Source: Brachypodius melanocephalos (lineage: Eukaryota > Chordata > Aves > Passeriformes > Pycnonotidae). From it: a DNA stretch of 64,000 nt. The DNA is taken from contig VZSR01003807.1 of assembly GCA_013398615.1 (NCBI GenBank), forward strand, positions 21,827,078-21,891,077, written 5' to 3'. A program made the position numbers and the translations under genes. This document shows, one piece after another, positions 11,920 through 24,475 of the stretch. Under the pieces are notes generated by a model. The model saw only the letters and a list, made by a program, of their open reading frames with translations, did no database searches and was not told the origin of the DNA. Within the stretch, counting starts at the first letter, position 1. The number at the start of each line of letters is the position of its first letter.

Positions 11920-14656
11920 GTATGTATTCAGCTTTTGATATTATTTGTCTTTTTATCAATGATGCAAAATAGCCTCATCTACTGACTCTTAGATCGTTCT
12001 AAATCCCAATAATGCTTAAGGATGGAGGAGGTGTTGGGAAAACCAGCTGGAAGGAGACCGAGGCTTTTTAAAACAATTTGAATTCATCACTGTACAGAAA
12101 AGCTGAAATTGTATTCAAAGATTAATTAATAAGTCTTTACTAGTAAGTTATGTAAAAATGCCCAGAGCACAAATAGGTGTCCTTTTTATTCTTCTTGAAT
12201 AAATCCAAGCATATATATTATTGAGAATACTTTGCACCAAAATGTAATGAGTAAATTATAACATACTGGAAATGGTCCTTGTAGACATTCTGTTTAAAAA
12301 AAAAATTCCTCCAGATTCATTTCAGAGACATTGGGGAGAGGTTTTAGAGAGAATTTAACAATTTCCTGGTGATGTATGCCAGCAACAAATTACAGATCCT
12401 TTGTAGGAGTCAGAATCAGGATACTGCTTAGTTTCCACCCACAACTCATGAGTTAGCTCTGAGTTGCAAGAACCACCACCTAATTTGCCTTTTGTGAGGA
12501 TGTTTTAGCAAAATGGCATTTTGGTGGAATGCATCTTGTTGTCAGTTTAATTTAATTGTTCTGAGAACATGTCCTTTGCACTAACTTATGGCTAATGAAG
12601 TCTTGGGCTGGAGGAAGAAACACATTCTGGAAGAGCAAACAGGCCAATGATCATAATGAATTACCAAAAAAAGAAAAGGAAAGACTGACTATCCAGCCAC
12701 AGCAGACTTATTCAGGCCATGAACATGAGTGAATGTGCACCTCCTGAAAGCTGTGCTTGACTAGGCCTTTCTGTCTCTGATTGGAGTTTTTCCATTTCAT
12801 ATAAGTAATTCAAAGTGCCTTGAGTTAACAAGACTGATTTTAGAAGTTAACCGCGTGCATATAAATTGAGGTGTCTGTTAGAATGAAGATTTATTAGTAG
12901 AAAATAGACTGGTGATAACATGGGAGAGTTTTTTTCTGGGATTTGGATAAATGACAAAGCAAAGACAATAATGTTCCATATCAAAACATGAATTTATCTT
13001 TAAGACTTCTGTTAAAATGTGGAAAAAATGCATAATGGGGAAATTCATATAATGGGGAACTCTTCAACTTGATTTTGCAGGTGAATATTTAATGTTTTAT
13101 TAAGTTTCTTAGAACAGGAAAAAAAATTATCCTGTTTTCCAGAACTGTCCTGTTTTCCAAACTCAGGTAGCCAGTGGAAAAGGAATGACAATTACATTGC
13201 CTTAGCTTGCCATAAATCCTATTAATATTCTATCTAACTAATGATATTTTTCCTGGAAGTGAGTTACTGGTTTTATCTAGTGAACTATTGCCAAAACTGC
13301 TATGGAAACACTACTGTGTATTGGGATTCTCTGATTCACAGTACTACTAAACATTATTTTCAGACAGTACATTAAATTTCAAAACTAAGGCTGTGTGTCT
13401 GTGTGTCCATGAATGTGCACATTTCTAAGGTCCATTTCCTTGTAGTGCGAGTGGGAGACTCCAGAGACTACATCCCTGTATTTTTGCTGATTATTTTCTG
13501 CATTAAATACATTTCCTTTTCAAGATCCAGATAATGGAGAGTATAAATAGCATCTTGTTCTAATCTATAATCAACTACTGGGATGAAGTTTAAGAAAGTT
13601 ATTTAATGACACAGAGAGTAATTAGAAGTGTCTCAGTCACTTAGCAGTGCCTTGGTCAGAGATGTCAGTCATATTCTCATGTATTTCATTACTACATTGC
13701 TTAAAAATATGGAAGCCTGAATATTGTCTACCACTCTTCTTTTGCATTTAGTTACATATGGAATTTATGGTACTGTTAAAAGAAGTTTCTTATCTCCTCA
13801 TGTGAGACAAAAGGAGTTTTGCTAAACTTGGATGAAATCCCCACAGGAGTTAGACTTAAGCTAGGCTTGCATTTTCACAGCTGTTCTTTCAGAAGTGTTC
13901 TAAAACCCACACGCTTATTTTTCATTTTCTGGAAAATTATAGTGTAAAATCCTAAGAAAAGTGAATGGAAAATGTTCTGTGAACGAGTGTCTAGCATAAT
14001 GCAGTTTCCACTGTCATAATGTTAGTTTTACTTTGTGCATACCGGTATCTAATTATGCTTCTGAGATCATCATTGCCAGGGACTGGTCTCAGCTGGTGTC
14101 CATTACTAGCTCTCCATATCCATTGCTAGCTATCCATATCCATTACTGGTTATCCATTTCAAGCCACCTGGCAAGCCACAGATGTATCATTTGCACATAT
14201 GATTCTCTCATGCTCCCAGATTGATTCAAGGGTTTTTACAACCTGTGTCTGACAGAGTATGGGGTGGCCAAGGTGAAGCCCTCTTTCCATCACAGGCAGC
14301 AGCATTTACTGTGAGCTGTGCCTTAGTAATTGACAGTTTTCTGAAATTCTTCTGGAATTGGCAGACAATTGCAGGAGATGATGTTATGCAGCAAACAGCT
14401 GAGGCATGTTACCATGGCAGTAACTTGTTAGCCAGAGCTGGCTGCTCACACCCCTGTAGAATGATGTACACTGTGAAAATATGCACGGGGCAGCTCAGCA
14501 CCAACACACTCTGCCACTTACTATCCTAAGGCTTATCTCGGTGAAATTGGTTTGTATTCTTAATTTTTTCCACTTTTTTTTTCTTTTTTTTTTTTCTTAT
14601 ATATATACATATATATATAGATGATATAGATATAAAACACTTCCTTTCTTTCCTAG
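11920..14656 (+). other. TRDN: TRDN intron (2.7 kb)
   Basis: GT donor and cctag acceptor. It holds AT-rich sequence, a three-copy 20-bp tandem repeat at 14099-14158, and a T-rich then (TA)n stretch at about 14573-14620 upstream of the acceptor. No gene was seen in it. The open stretches at 14033-14529 lack any recognisable domain. Confidence 0.75.
14099..14158. repeat. 20-bp tandem repeat, three copies
   Basis: Three consecutive 20-base units start at 14099, 14119 and 14139. Each begins TCCATT and contains a CTAGCT/CTGGTT core followed by ATCCAT, with only a few differences between copies. Confidence 0.85.
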
Positions 14657-14716
14657 TGACAAGTAAAGACAAACTGGAAAAACAAGAAAAATCGGAAAAA
14701 AAGGAAAGGCATGCAG
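14657..14716 (+). CDS. TRDN: TRDN internal exon, KEKE repeat unit 2 (60 nt)
   Basis: The split junction codon (G+TG) gives Val; the exon then encodes TSKDKLEKQEKSEKKERHA and ends with a single G. The acceptor is tttcctag and the donor GCAG|GTAATT. It shares length, phase and the x-x-K-D-K-x-E-K-Q-E-K core with the preceding exon (11860-11919), supporting tandem duplication. The encoded segment is luminal and highly basic/acidic, the type of sequence that contacts calsequestrin in mammals. The C-terminal RHA differs from the PPK/PSK endings of the other three units. Confidence 0.86.
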
Positions 14717-16142
14717 GTAATTATTTAATATCAGAATTTATTTTACATTGGGAGGTACCCCAAAGCTAACTCTCTACTCAATTTCTGTTTGTATATCCCT
14801 TTGATTGGAGAAAAAAAAAAGTTATAAAATAATATGAATAAAAATAATGAAATTATAAAAATATTTCCAGCCTTACACACTAAGTAGCATTTAATATTCC
14901 TTCTGCATGTTTTTTGTTGTTTTGTGGGGTTTTTTGTGGTTTTTTTTTTTTGTTTTGGGTTTGTTTTTTTTCCTGAGGTAGGGAGATAATATATTTTGTA
15001 CTCTGGATTAGTGTAATCTTATGATAATCACTGAGTATTTCCAACACTTGCTATAAGAATGGTTGCTAAGAGACTGTGGTCATCCAAGAAAAAGGCACCT
15101 GACAGTCTATTCACAGAGGTAATCAGGAAGACCATGTTGGGAAAAAAGCATTTTAAATAGAATACTGCATAGGGCCATTACATAGCCACTGAGTAGGCCA
15201 GGACTAATTCTTTCAGTAGTTACTTGCAATAAATAGATATCTAGCACAGGTTTATCTTCCCCAATTGTTGCTTTCCTTTAAAACACCAGCTCAATGCTCA
15301 TGCATAGGTTTTTGTTTTCCTAGGATAATCTCATACGCTGTACTTAAGTAGGGAACTGCGTGTTTTCACATATATGACCCCATAGGACATCTCAGTGCAC
15401 ATCAGCCCATGCAGACATCAGTTCTGCACATCCCTGGAGAAGTTACTGTGCAAACATTAATCACAAAAAATTAGCAAATCAGAGCCCACATAGGAGAATA
15501 TTTCAGATTACCCACCACTCAGTGGCAACTGCACCACTCAGGTGTATTCTGAAACCTGAGACAGAAATCTGGGAACTACAGAGCCGTTAATTTCAATTTG
15601 TAAGGTGGAAATTAAAAGCAAACAAAAAGCCCCAAAGAACATTAGTTATAATGTCAGTGCAATTAGATTTGTAATTAATTATAGTGCTTAATCATTCATA
15701 GCTGGAAAAACTCTTAGTTGTTCTTAGAGTTTAGAAAATCCTTCAGAAATTAACCAAAGTAATAAATGAGAAAGTTAAAAAATAACAATAAGCCAAAAAA
15801 CCCCAATATATTAAAGTGGATAAATATATTATAGAAAGAAAAACAGTAAACAATATAAATAAGTATGACTTTTCTTTACTCTCTTCTTTCGTGGGATGAC
15901 AGTGGAGCTAGAAAGACTGCTACTCCTCCAGCCAAGGGCAAAGACCTCAGTGATAGCAGATGACTTTTGAAAGTTCCAATCCAATATTTTGGCATCTAAA
16001 CCAAACAGCAGCAGCTGAATCAACCTTTCTCATTCATTGCATGCATAAACATGTGTCTGCTTGAGTTCCTTGATTCTTTTTCTCATTTAAACACAACTTT
16101 TTTTTTTTTAATGACCATTAAGATTATTGGTTTTCTTTCTAG
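14717..16142 (+). other. TRDN: TRDN intron (1.4 kb)
   Basis: GT donor and ctag acceptor. The contents are AT-rich sequence with a G/T-rich low-complexity stretch at about 14907-14971 and a T run just before the acceptor. No gene or transposon was recognised. Confidence 0.78.
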
Positions 16143-16202
16143 CTATTCACAAAGAGAAACCTGAAAAGCCAGAAAAACAAGAAAAGAAAACACCGTCTAA
16201 AG
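16143..16202 (+). CDS. TRDN: TRDN internal exon, KEKE repeat unit 3 (60 nt)
   Basis: The junction codon (G+CT) gives Ala; the exon then encodes IHKEKPEKPEKQEKKTPSK and ends with one G. The acceptor is ttctttctag and the donor AAAG|GTATTG. Its IHKEKPEKPEK core resembles the IHKDK and THKEK units of mammalian triadin most closely among the four repeats. Length (60 nt) and phase (1-1) equal those of its neighbours, so it can be skipped or duplicated without changing the frame. Confidence 0.88.
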
Positions 16203-18736
16203 GTATTGCAGATCATCATTAAAAGCTGTACAATTTAAGCTCTTGGAATCTTGGGAGAATGTGGAGATAAGTATTTAAAGCACAAAGCTCTTCGAGTCCT
16301 TGCTGTATATTTTCTGGGTGTTGTCACTTTTGCTTGAGCAGGTCTTGATCAGCCCCTGAGTGAAGTCTTGCTCAGCATTTTTTTTTTTTTTTTGCTTTAC
16401 TCTCCTGTTTTGATGCATAGAGTTTGCTACAAATCATTCTTACACAGCTAAAAACAAAACCTATGACTATTTTATTTGCATTCACTGATGCCTTTTTCTC
16501 CACAAAGGGATTCAGTAATTTGCCTGCAAAGAGGGTTTTCTCTTGTGTATTAGTTTTCCACCTCATGCAGACCTAATGCAAGAGTATTTACTGTCTCTCA
16601 GTTTGGGTCTTCTATCATATCTAAAAATAGAATTTAATTTTCTCGCCTTTATTATTTTCAGTAACATTTTAATTTCGGTATATGATTTGCACTCTCTTCT
16701 ATGGCAGCAATGGGTCTGGTTAAGATTTACATATCTAATAGATATCATATATATTTTGAAGCAATATCATGGGTGTGTGAGGGGTGATTTTCACTATTCT
16801 TTTGACTGATAATTCCATTTTTGCTATGGTTTGGACAGGGAAATCTTAAAATCCAATCACCTTGTCCTATTATGCCATTTTTTAAAGACTAGCATTTATT
16901 ATTGCTTGGCATTTGAATGTTTTTCTCTGAGGTTAGCTATTTCTCTCTGGCAGATATTTCTACAATGGAGTTCAGTTTCCGTCTTCATCTCTTTTTATTT
17001 TACTCAGTTAGCTCTTGAAGAAATACTATGGAATGTATATTCATATCATATCATTGTTATAGCACTGAGAATAATCTCATGATGTTGAGATGCATGAATT
17101 AACTAGGTTTATTTGAATGTTCAGACAATATAGATATAAATATACAAAGCACCTTTTTTTTTTTACTTGACTGTAGTCTAACGTAAAATAGAAAGTAAAA
17201 GTGGAGAAAGAAAGAAAGAAAGAAAGAAAGCAGAATGAAGACATAAAGCCTTAAAAAACTTTGAAAGGTAGCCATGGTCTAGTCTCTCTTTTAAAAGGAC
17301 ATTTTTCTTTTTTTTCTACTTTCAGTGCATAGCTTGAAAGTGTGGCATTTTTTCATAAAATAAGAACATGCTTAAGTAAGCCAGAGAAAATAAATGCCCA
17401 TAGTGTCTGTGTTGATTTGAAAAACAAATAACTTCCAAGAATCACTGAGATAGTCCTAATAAGCAGCCAGCCTCTTTACCCATTTGTCTTCTGCTAGCTA
17501 ACCAAATAATCACTTAGAGCCCTAGTGTGTTTAATAGCAGCCATGACTCCAGTCACTGGCTGGAAAATTTTAAGAATTTTGGACACTGTAGCTGAGGAGA
17601 TATGTAGCTGCAGTGTGACATTGCCAGGCTGCCCTCTCCTGGGTAGTTTCCCTGCTGTGAATCCCTATGCCATCAGGGCATCAGGACAGTTGTCCTCAGC
17701 ATGTCCAAAGGTGCATTTCTGACAGCAGTGTGTTGCTGAGCTTTCCATTGCCAGGCCTGCTTCCCTTTTCTCAGGGGGCTGCTCTAAACCGGATTAGCTA
17801 CCAGCAGTGCTGAGGTGTTATTTCAACCACTTGCACTCCCTAGGAAATGAAAATATTGAGGTCCTGGCCAGCTCTGGGGAATGGACATACTGAAAATTGT
17901 GTGGCTACTTCCCACACAGTCAGCAGGTTTTCTTTATGCTTATTACAAAGACTCGAGGTAATCCTTCAGACTCTGATAAAGGCTCCAGAAAGCCTCAGTT
18001 ACATGAGTGTTTTTAAACACATCATCCAAAAAATATTTTAAAAAATAAAACCAAGTCTAAATATCAATCCCGTCTTATACGGGCTGGAATTCCAGGATGG
18101 AATTCAGTTAGAGAGAGTGTTGCTATTATGTAGTTATCAGTTGAAAGAAGTGTAATTAACTCTCAGGGCTGGTTTGTTCTGGTATTCTGTCTGGATGGTG
18201 ACCAGGAGGGCAAAGATAGAGCTCTGCATAAAATTTTAACAGTCTTTCTGGAACACAATCGTGTGTGTGTGTTTACACAGCGTATCTAATGCAGACATGA
18301 ACTCACTCAAGCTGGGCTCCGAAGTGAGCACCAGACTTATGGCTGTGTTTGTAGACAAAGAGCCTAAGCTAAGAAAAACACCTTTCTGTAAGACAAACAC
18401 AGCCACGTGGTTTCCTGTTGGCTGGAGCACAAGGCCAAGTCCATGTCTGCTCAGTCCTTGACATGAGCGAGTTTGTTTCATCTGGAATCTTCAGTAAAAG
18501 CATTCCCTAGGAAGATTTGGATCTGTGTGACTCACTTGTCTTCTGGTAAGGAAGCCAGAACAGATATTTTGATGTTTTTTACCCCACTATATGGATCTGA
18601 AAACAAGAATTTTGAAAACTGTAAGAAAGGAATTGTAAGGAAATGTGAAATTTCCATTGATGATGTTGTGTTTTGGCAATATTTTCTTGTTCTTTGTGAG
18701 GTTTTTTCCCTAATCTGCAGTTATTCTCATTTCTAG
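16203..18736 (+). other. TRDN: TRDN intron (2.5 kb)
   Basis: GT donor and ttctag acceptor. It holds a T run at 16378-16393, a (GAAA)n microsatellite at 17204-17230 and otherwise AT-rich sequence. The modestly long open stretches here (for example 16543-17082) are low-complexity and show no domain. Confidence 0.77.
17204..17230. repeat. (GAAA)n microsatellite
   Basis: About six uninterrupted GAAA units on the + strand. Confidence 0.9.
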
Positions 18737-18796
18737 TAACTCAAAAAGATGCACCTGAAAGACATGAAAAAGCTGAAAAGAAACCTCCTCCAAAAG
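18737..18796 (+). CDS. TRDN: TRDN internal exon, KEKE repeat unit 4 (60 nt)
   Basis: The junction codon (G+TA) gives Val; the exon then encodes TQKDAPERHEKAEKKPPPK and ends with one G. The acceptor is catttctag and the donor AAAAG|GTATTT. It is the last of the four 60-nt repeat exons and the most diverged: Ala replaces Lys in the K-D-K core, and His interrupts the charge alternation. It keeps the E-K-A-E-K-K block and a PPPK ending like the first unit. It joins in frame to the long KEKE exon at 20138, with G+AG giving Glu. Confidence 0.87.
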
Positions 18797-20137
18797 GTAT
18801 TTATTTCTCTATACTACAATTTTTTAAACTGAATTGACATCGAAATGCATAAACTTTATTTTATTCAAGCAGACATTGTAAATGTGTGTGAAAAATCAGC
18901 TACATGAAACTAAAATGAAACTAATATATAATCAGAATTAAAATGTCTGTAGAACATCCAGGGGTCAAGTCTATGCTTGCTGCCTTTCAAAATCTGTTGA
19001 AATTTTGAAATTGAATTTGAAATTGAGAATAAAAGTATTATATGAACCACCATTTCACTGAAAAACGAGTAAGCTTACCTGCAAGTGATCTGACATACAT
19101 TTTCACTATAACTAGTTAAGGAAATTAATCCTCCACTCTCTGGCAACATCTGTCTTTGTCTGGGAGTAGTAACGCTCTTATATAAATATCTGAATTCTGG
19201 TTTGCAATAGTTAGATATTCCACTTTATATATTGATAAAGTCAGTTTAGTCATCTCAGTGATTTAACAGAAATAGAAGTCTAGAGGGCTTATAGAAAACA
19301 TAAATTTGGTAGCATACCAAAATTTTGCCTCAAGAATGGAGACATTTAGATCTATGAAGGAAACAGGAGTGTGAACTTTACACTAAACAGATTAATTTAA
19401 AACATATCCAGTGGTAGTTCATCCTACTATTGGATTTTCCACTGGAGTGAACTAGAAACACACATACTGGGAGCATGCACAGCTCAGGTGAAAAAAGTTG
19501 CTGATACATAAAAGCAGAAAGAATATTTTGGGTTTCACCAAGCTCTGTGTAGCTTCAGCTACTGATATTTACAATTGGTTAATTCTCCTTGGAAGCCTCC
19601 TCACTCCGCTGAAGGGCGTCTCATGAATTGGTCTCAGACACTTTCAGCCCCATGAACTGCTGTAAAGTCAGACACAAGAAATCAAAACTTCTTGGACTGA
19701 GACCTAGAATTGATGCATAAAAACAACCCTTAAAAAAGACCAAGCACTCCTTTTCCAGCTTACAGCAGTTTAACTCTGAGGTCTAAACTTGTTCATATAG
19801 TACCTTACATATTTGCTTGCTTAATGGTCAACATCCTTCTCCCTGGTTTGTACTATAAAAACTATCATATTAGAAACATTTAATACTATTTTTTATATTC
19901 TATTATATATAGCATCAGCCAAGTACATGGTATAGTACTGAAGATAAAACCTCGTTGGATCTCATATTTCTGTTTAATTCTGCCTGGTTTGAGGGGATTA
20001 TAATTTTCATCAGATATTACCAAGCTGTTAATAATGAAGAAATGCTCATTATTAATAGCACAATATAAAGTAAATGGCACTGAGTATTATGTTGGGGGCA
20101 GAGAATGACACTGAAAATTTTTCTTTATTACCTGCAG
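18797..20137 (+). other. TRDN: TRDN intron (1.3 kb)
   Basis: GT donor and ctgcag acceptor. AT-rich sequence in which I see no gene, transposon or notable repeat. Confidence 0.78.
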
Positions 20138-20332
20138 AGGAGAAGAAAGTAAAGAGCACTAAAGCGGAAGCAAAAGTTAAAAAGGAAGTGAAGGATGGAA
20201 AAGGAGAAGCAAAGACGACAGAGAAGGTCAAGCAGGCAGAGACAAAGACAACAGAAACTGGGCTAATAAAGCCCAAAACGAAAGCTAAGGAGGAGAAAGC
20301 TCTTCAGACTGTAACTAAATCGGACAAGAAAG
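20138..20332 (+). CDS. TRDN: TRDN internal exon, long KEKE exon (195 nt)
   Basis: This is the largest coding exon in the window. It opens with a split Glu codon (G+AG), encodes 64 complete codons beginning EKKVKSTKAEAKVKKEVKDG and ending VTKSDKK, and leaves a G. The acceptor is tacctgcag and the donor AAAG|GTAAAC. In mammalian triadin the matching segment (KKAKTAEKSEEKTKKEVKGG) directly precedes DQYAFCRY, as here, so this is an orthologous exon. The product is luminal and almost free of hydrophobic residues. The reading frame stays open for another 24 codons into the intron (see the readthrough entry at 20333), giving a possible intron-retained isoform. Identification is firm. Confidence 0.94.
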
Positions 20333-20406
20333 GTAAACAAAATGAGGAGGAAACAGATGAAGATCCTAAAAAGGTAGTAGGGAAAAAAGAGAGAGAATTG
20401 AGTTAA
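20333..20406 (+). CDS. TRDN: Possible readthrough C-terminus of the 20138 exon
   Basis: If the donor at 20333 is not used, the triadin frame continues for 24 codons. They read GKQNEEETDEDPKKVVGKK and then a short RELS-type end before TAA at 20404-20406. The tail is as charged as the exon itself, and an AATAAA follows 49 bases after the stop. This would make a short triadin lacking the conserved cysteine exon. It is inference: the donor is good, and intron retention followed by cleavage has not been shown. Confidence 0.3.
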
Positions 20407-20454
20407 ATCTGTTGAGGACCAAAGTCCACCCATGAAAAACCAAAGTGCAGTACA

Positions 20455-20460
20455 AATAAA
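20455..20460 (+). terminator. Candidate polyadenylation signal for the readthrough isoform
   Basis: AATAAA, 49 bases after the in-frame stop of the extended exon. Such hexamers are common by chance in AT-rich intron, so its use is speculative. Confidence 0.25.
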
Positions 20461-22793
20461 TTCCACATGAACCTCACACTGCTAGGATGTGATTACAGAA
20501 AACAAAATATGTTTCATGTATATAATCAGAAGATTCTACAAGTTTGTCATGGCTAAAGTTTCATTTTAATTTAAATCCTTCTTTACCAAGGACCAATTTC
20601 TCTTCAGATATGTCTGAGGCTTCATGGATTTGCTCAATAGCATCTAATGTAGTAGATTGCAAGCAGAGATATTTTTGAAAATTCAGACTGTCCAATGACC
20701 TACTGGGAATTTTGGGGTTTTTTTCCCCCATTTGCCTATGTCCTCCTAACCATACTGAAATTAGTGACAGTGTAAAGGGAATGAAATAATTTATCTAACA
20801 TCATATTGTACAAGGCACTCTCAGGTTGTCAGGTATCATACAACATGGTGACATATCCGTCGAATGTAATTTAATTTGAACAGCTTCCAAATTTCTTCCA
20901 AAAGGAAAAGAAATGCTATTAGTCTGGTGAAAGGAAGAAATTAAGTGATGAAACAAAGAATCAATGCGCGTCAACACCACATGGTTAACAAGGTGTTAAC
21001 TGTATGCTCCACTTTGTCAGACTAAGCCTGGGTTCTTCTGCTCCCAGGCTGCACAGACTGGTTCTCTGATTTCCCTGTGGCATTTCCATGGCACTAAGTA
21101 GAATTTTGTATGAATGAAGGCAGCAGGACCTGGCTTTCTGTCTGAACTGCCACACTGCAGCCACGGGATTATTCTGACATTGAAAGAGGCAGCTCAGTGT
21201 TGCAGAGTGCACCTATCTGATCCCTTCAGCTTTTAACTGCAGATAAATCGTTGTGCCTGAACATCAAAGAAGCCGTCCCTCCCTGGATATCTGAGTCTGC
21301 CTGATCAGATTCTCTCAGACTTTCATAACCATCACTCTGGACCCCTCAGGAGCTGCCTAAATTATATTTTTCTAGAAAACTGAGAGAGTTTGAGACATAG
21401 CCCACTTTCTGACATGCGTAGCGTGCTGAACTAGTATTTTTCAGTATTTATTCGTATTCCAGTTAATTTTGTCTTTTTCTTGGAATATTGGGACCTTTGA
21501 GGCATGGAATCAAAACAACATCTCTCGCACTGATGGCTGTGACCAAGGACAAAGTTCAGCAAATTGTTTAGTTCACTTGGAAGGTGAAAATCTCATTTAA
21601 TTTTCTTTTTGGTCTGGCAGAGTTTCAGTGCACAGTGGGATCCTCTTCATACCATTCAGGATAAAGCTCCCAAAAAGAAATGCTGTGCAGATGACAACAA
21701 AATATTTTAAGTAGGGATCAAAGATTACAGATACCATTGGAATAGTGGTAGGGGTTTTTTTTGTTGGTTTGTTTTTTGTGGGATTCCCAACAACTTTAGC
21801 TGATAAATATTAATGAAATGATCCATCTTGACATCAAACATTAATACATCACTTTGCAAATCTGCTTTAAAGTGTGACCCCAGTGACTGTGCATGGAATC
21901 CCAGCAGGTGAAAATGAGAATAAGCAGCTGGAGTGGAGGAAGGAAGGAGGCTCTTCAACTGCCTTTATCACCGGAGACAGGGCTATGCACATCTAGTGAA
22001 GGCTGCAGTTTCTACTGTCATGCTTCCTTTTTCCACCATAAGCCACTGTTGCCCAGCTGGATACTCTAAAAAATTCATTTTTATATTTCAGTCCCACTGT
22101 GACCCAAAGCGAATATAATTTTAAAGTTGATGCAGGTTTGTGGAAATTTCCTGATCCTGCAGTCTTTACTTCTACTTGCTCAAGGGAGTAATTCTGCCAG
22201 TGTATCTGAAACAATGTAAAAAATATTGCAATGTTCACAAAAGAATTGTTGCATCATTTAATACTGAAATTTAAATTAAAATGATAGGTCATCTGCCTGA
22301 GTAAATCACATTAATCACATAGAAACATCTATGAGTGTTTTTATTATTAAGAATCTAGTCCCAAATTTTGACATGACTTATTAGTACTTATATGAGTATT
22401 TTTGCCACCATTATGGAGTTTAAGGTGAAAACTAATGTGTGAAATTCTCCTTTTAATTTAATAAAGGAGTTTAGATTAAAATGGATTTTTAGCCATGAAG
22501 AGGCACTTGAAAAGTCATATTCATTTAAAATTCCTTAGATTTCAATCTTTACTGATTGGTAGCATTCCTACAAACTTAAATAGGATTTTATAGTGCACCT
22601 TGCTATGCCATATAGAAATTATATTTTTGTTATTGAGAGTTTCACATTCTGCCTTCTTTTACAAATCCCTTTTTTTGGGTTGAGTTGCTAAAGAAATACG
22701 AGGAGATAATTAATACAAAATCTTTTCTCTGAGTTACAATTAAGATTAAGGCTTTAAAAAAAAAAGTTGATTCAAATATTCAAATTATGTTTC

Positions 22794-22872
22794 CACAAAA
22801 TAAAATAAAAAAAACCAACAAAACAAACGAAAAAACTCCCACAACAACAACAACTAAAAAATAAAATCAACA
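22794..22872. repeat. A-rich low-complexity tract
   Basis: Adenine-rich sequence with scattered C (AAAAC, CAACAA units). It may be a remnant retroposon tail, but no associated body was found. Confidence 0.7.
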
Positions 22873-24394
22873 ACACGGTCTAGTTTATTTTGGGTCTATA
22901 CTGCTATGTTTAAAGGATAGATTATTTTAATATTAGTTAAATGGTGTGATTCTGGCCTCAGGCTATGTCTATATCATAAGTCAAATAGAACCAGCACAGG
23001 CTTGTGCTCTGCCCTGGGATTGTCCATAAAGTGTGCTGCCCCCTGCCACAGTTTTGTACACTGCCCCAGATAGTCCAGGAAATCTTCCCAACAGGCAGCA
23101 AGGACAGAGGCATCTTGTTTTGTCAAAAGAGAACTAAGAAAAGCAGCTTTTTGTGTGAGAACTGTGCCCTCCCATTTGCTTTCTGGGCTAAAGTGTTGGC
23201 ATTGCTCCACTTTATTTACAAATACTCACCGAAGGCCCTATTGCAACATTGTCAATGTCAGTGCAAACACTTTGCTGGCTTCAGTAGCTTTAGGTGGGCT
23301 TAAGAAAATCTCTTAAGATCTGTAGATGTTTTCTCACACACACACTGTTTTTTGAGGGTTTTTTTAGGTTTACCATATAGACTTAGGGCAGATACTGTAG
23401 CCTTAAGGATGGAATGCAAAGTTAGAGTCAGCCAGAAAGATAAATTTGAATTCCCAAATATAAAAGTAAAAATTATTATGAATATTCATTAGAGGGTTTA
23501 GAGGCAATGTTTACAGCCATAGCCCTGTGTACATGCTGAGAGTTTTGCCACAGGATCTGCAATCCTGACAAGTATTACCCTTGCCATCTCACTAACACAA
23601 GACAGCTGCCTCGGCTCCTATCAGCTAAAAAAAGTGTTTGGATATTTGTTGAGTTGGTAAAACTTTTCCTAATTTCTACATCTGCATAGGAAATAATGAC
23701 TTGAAAGCCCTAGCTCTTCATCCAAGGACTGCTTTATCAGTCAGCATAACAGAACAGAACTCACAGGAATGCCTCAGCATCAAGTGATAGTGATGTAGCA
23801 GTGACCAATGCATGAAAGTCATACAAACAAGATAATGAGTTTCACATGCTTGGGAATTAAATTTTGCATTTAAATCTAACAGCGACGCCATTTTAAAAAC
23901 TGTAATTATTTCAAAGCCAGCATAATTTTGTTTTGGAGTTGGCAATGGGGAAAGCAAGTGGCTTTGTAAGTGAGTAGGACAGAGATGCCACAGGAGAGGA
24001 GAGAGGAAGAGATGTAACTTCTACAGAGTAGGAACTGTGCTAGAAGAGTCTTGGACAGATGGATGAATATGGTTCGCTCAAGGACAACTGACAACTAACT
24101 TAGCTAACCAGAGCTGGCATTTAGACATCCACATTAGCTTTCAAAGCAAGTGCCCCTTAGAGTCCCCTGGGGCAACAAGCTGTTTTTTCTGACTTGCTGA
24201 AGAATCCAGAAATATTGAAATGCTTTTGTGCTCAGTTAAAGCTGATAATTTTTCCTCACCATTCTTAATGTTGGAAATTTTTATTAAGCTCTCCAGCTCT
24301 GTTTATGTATAAGAGAAATCAATAGAAAATCAACACTTCCAGAATCAGTATTTCATTTAGATTCAGAAGGCTTAATTTCTGAAAAGTATAGTTT

Positions 24395-24475
24395 TATATA
24401 TATATATATATATATGTATATGTATATGTATATATATGTGTATATATATACAAATTTAATATATACATATATATT
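24395..24475. repeat. (TA)n/(TATG)n simple repeat
   Basis: Alternating TA with interspersed TATG and TGTG units over about 80 bases. Confidence 0.9.

Noticed and set aside
14221..14529. 102-codon open frame on the + strand
   Set aside because: No recognisable domain, no splice context in triadin phase, and near-average intron composition.
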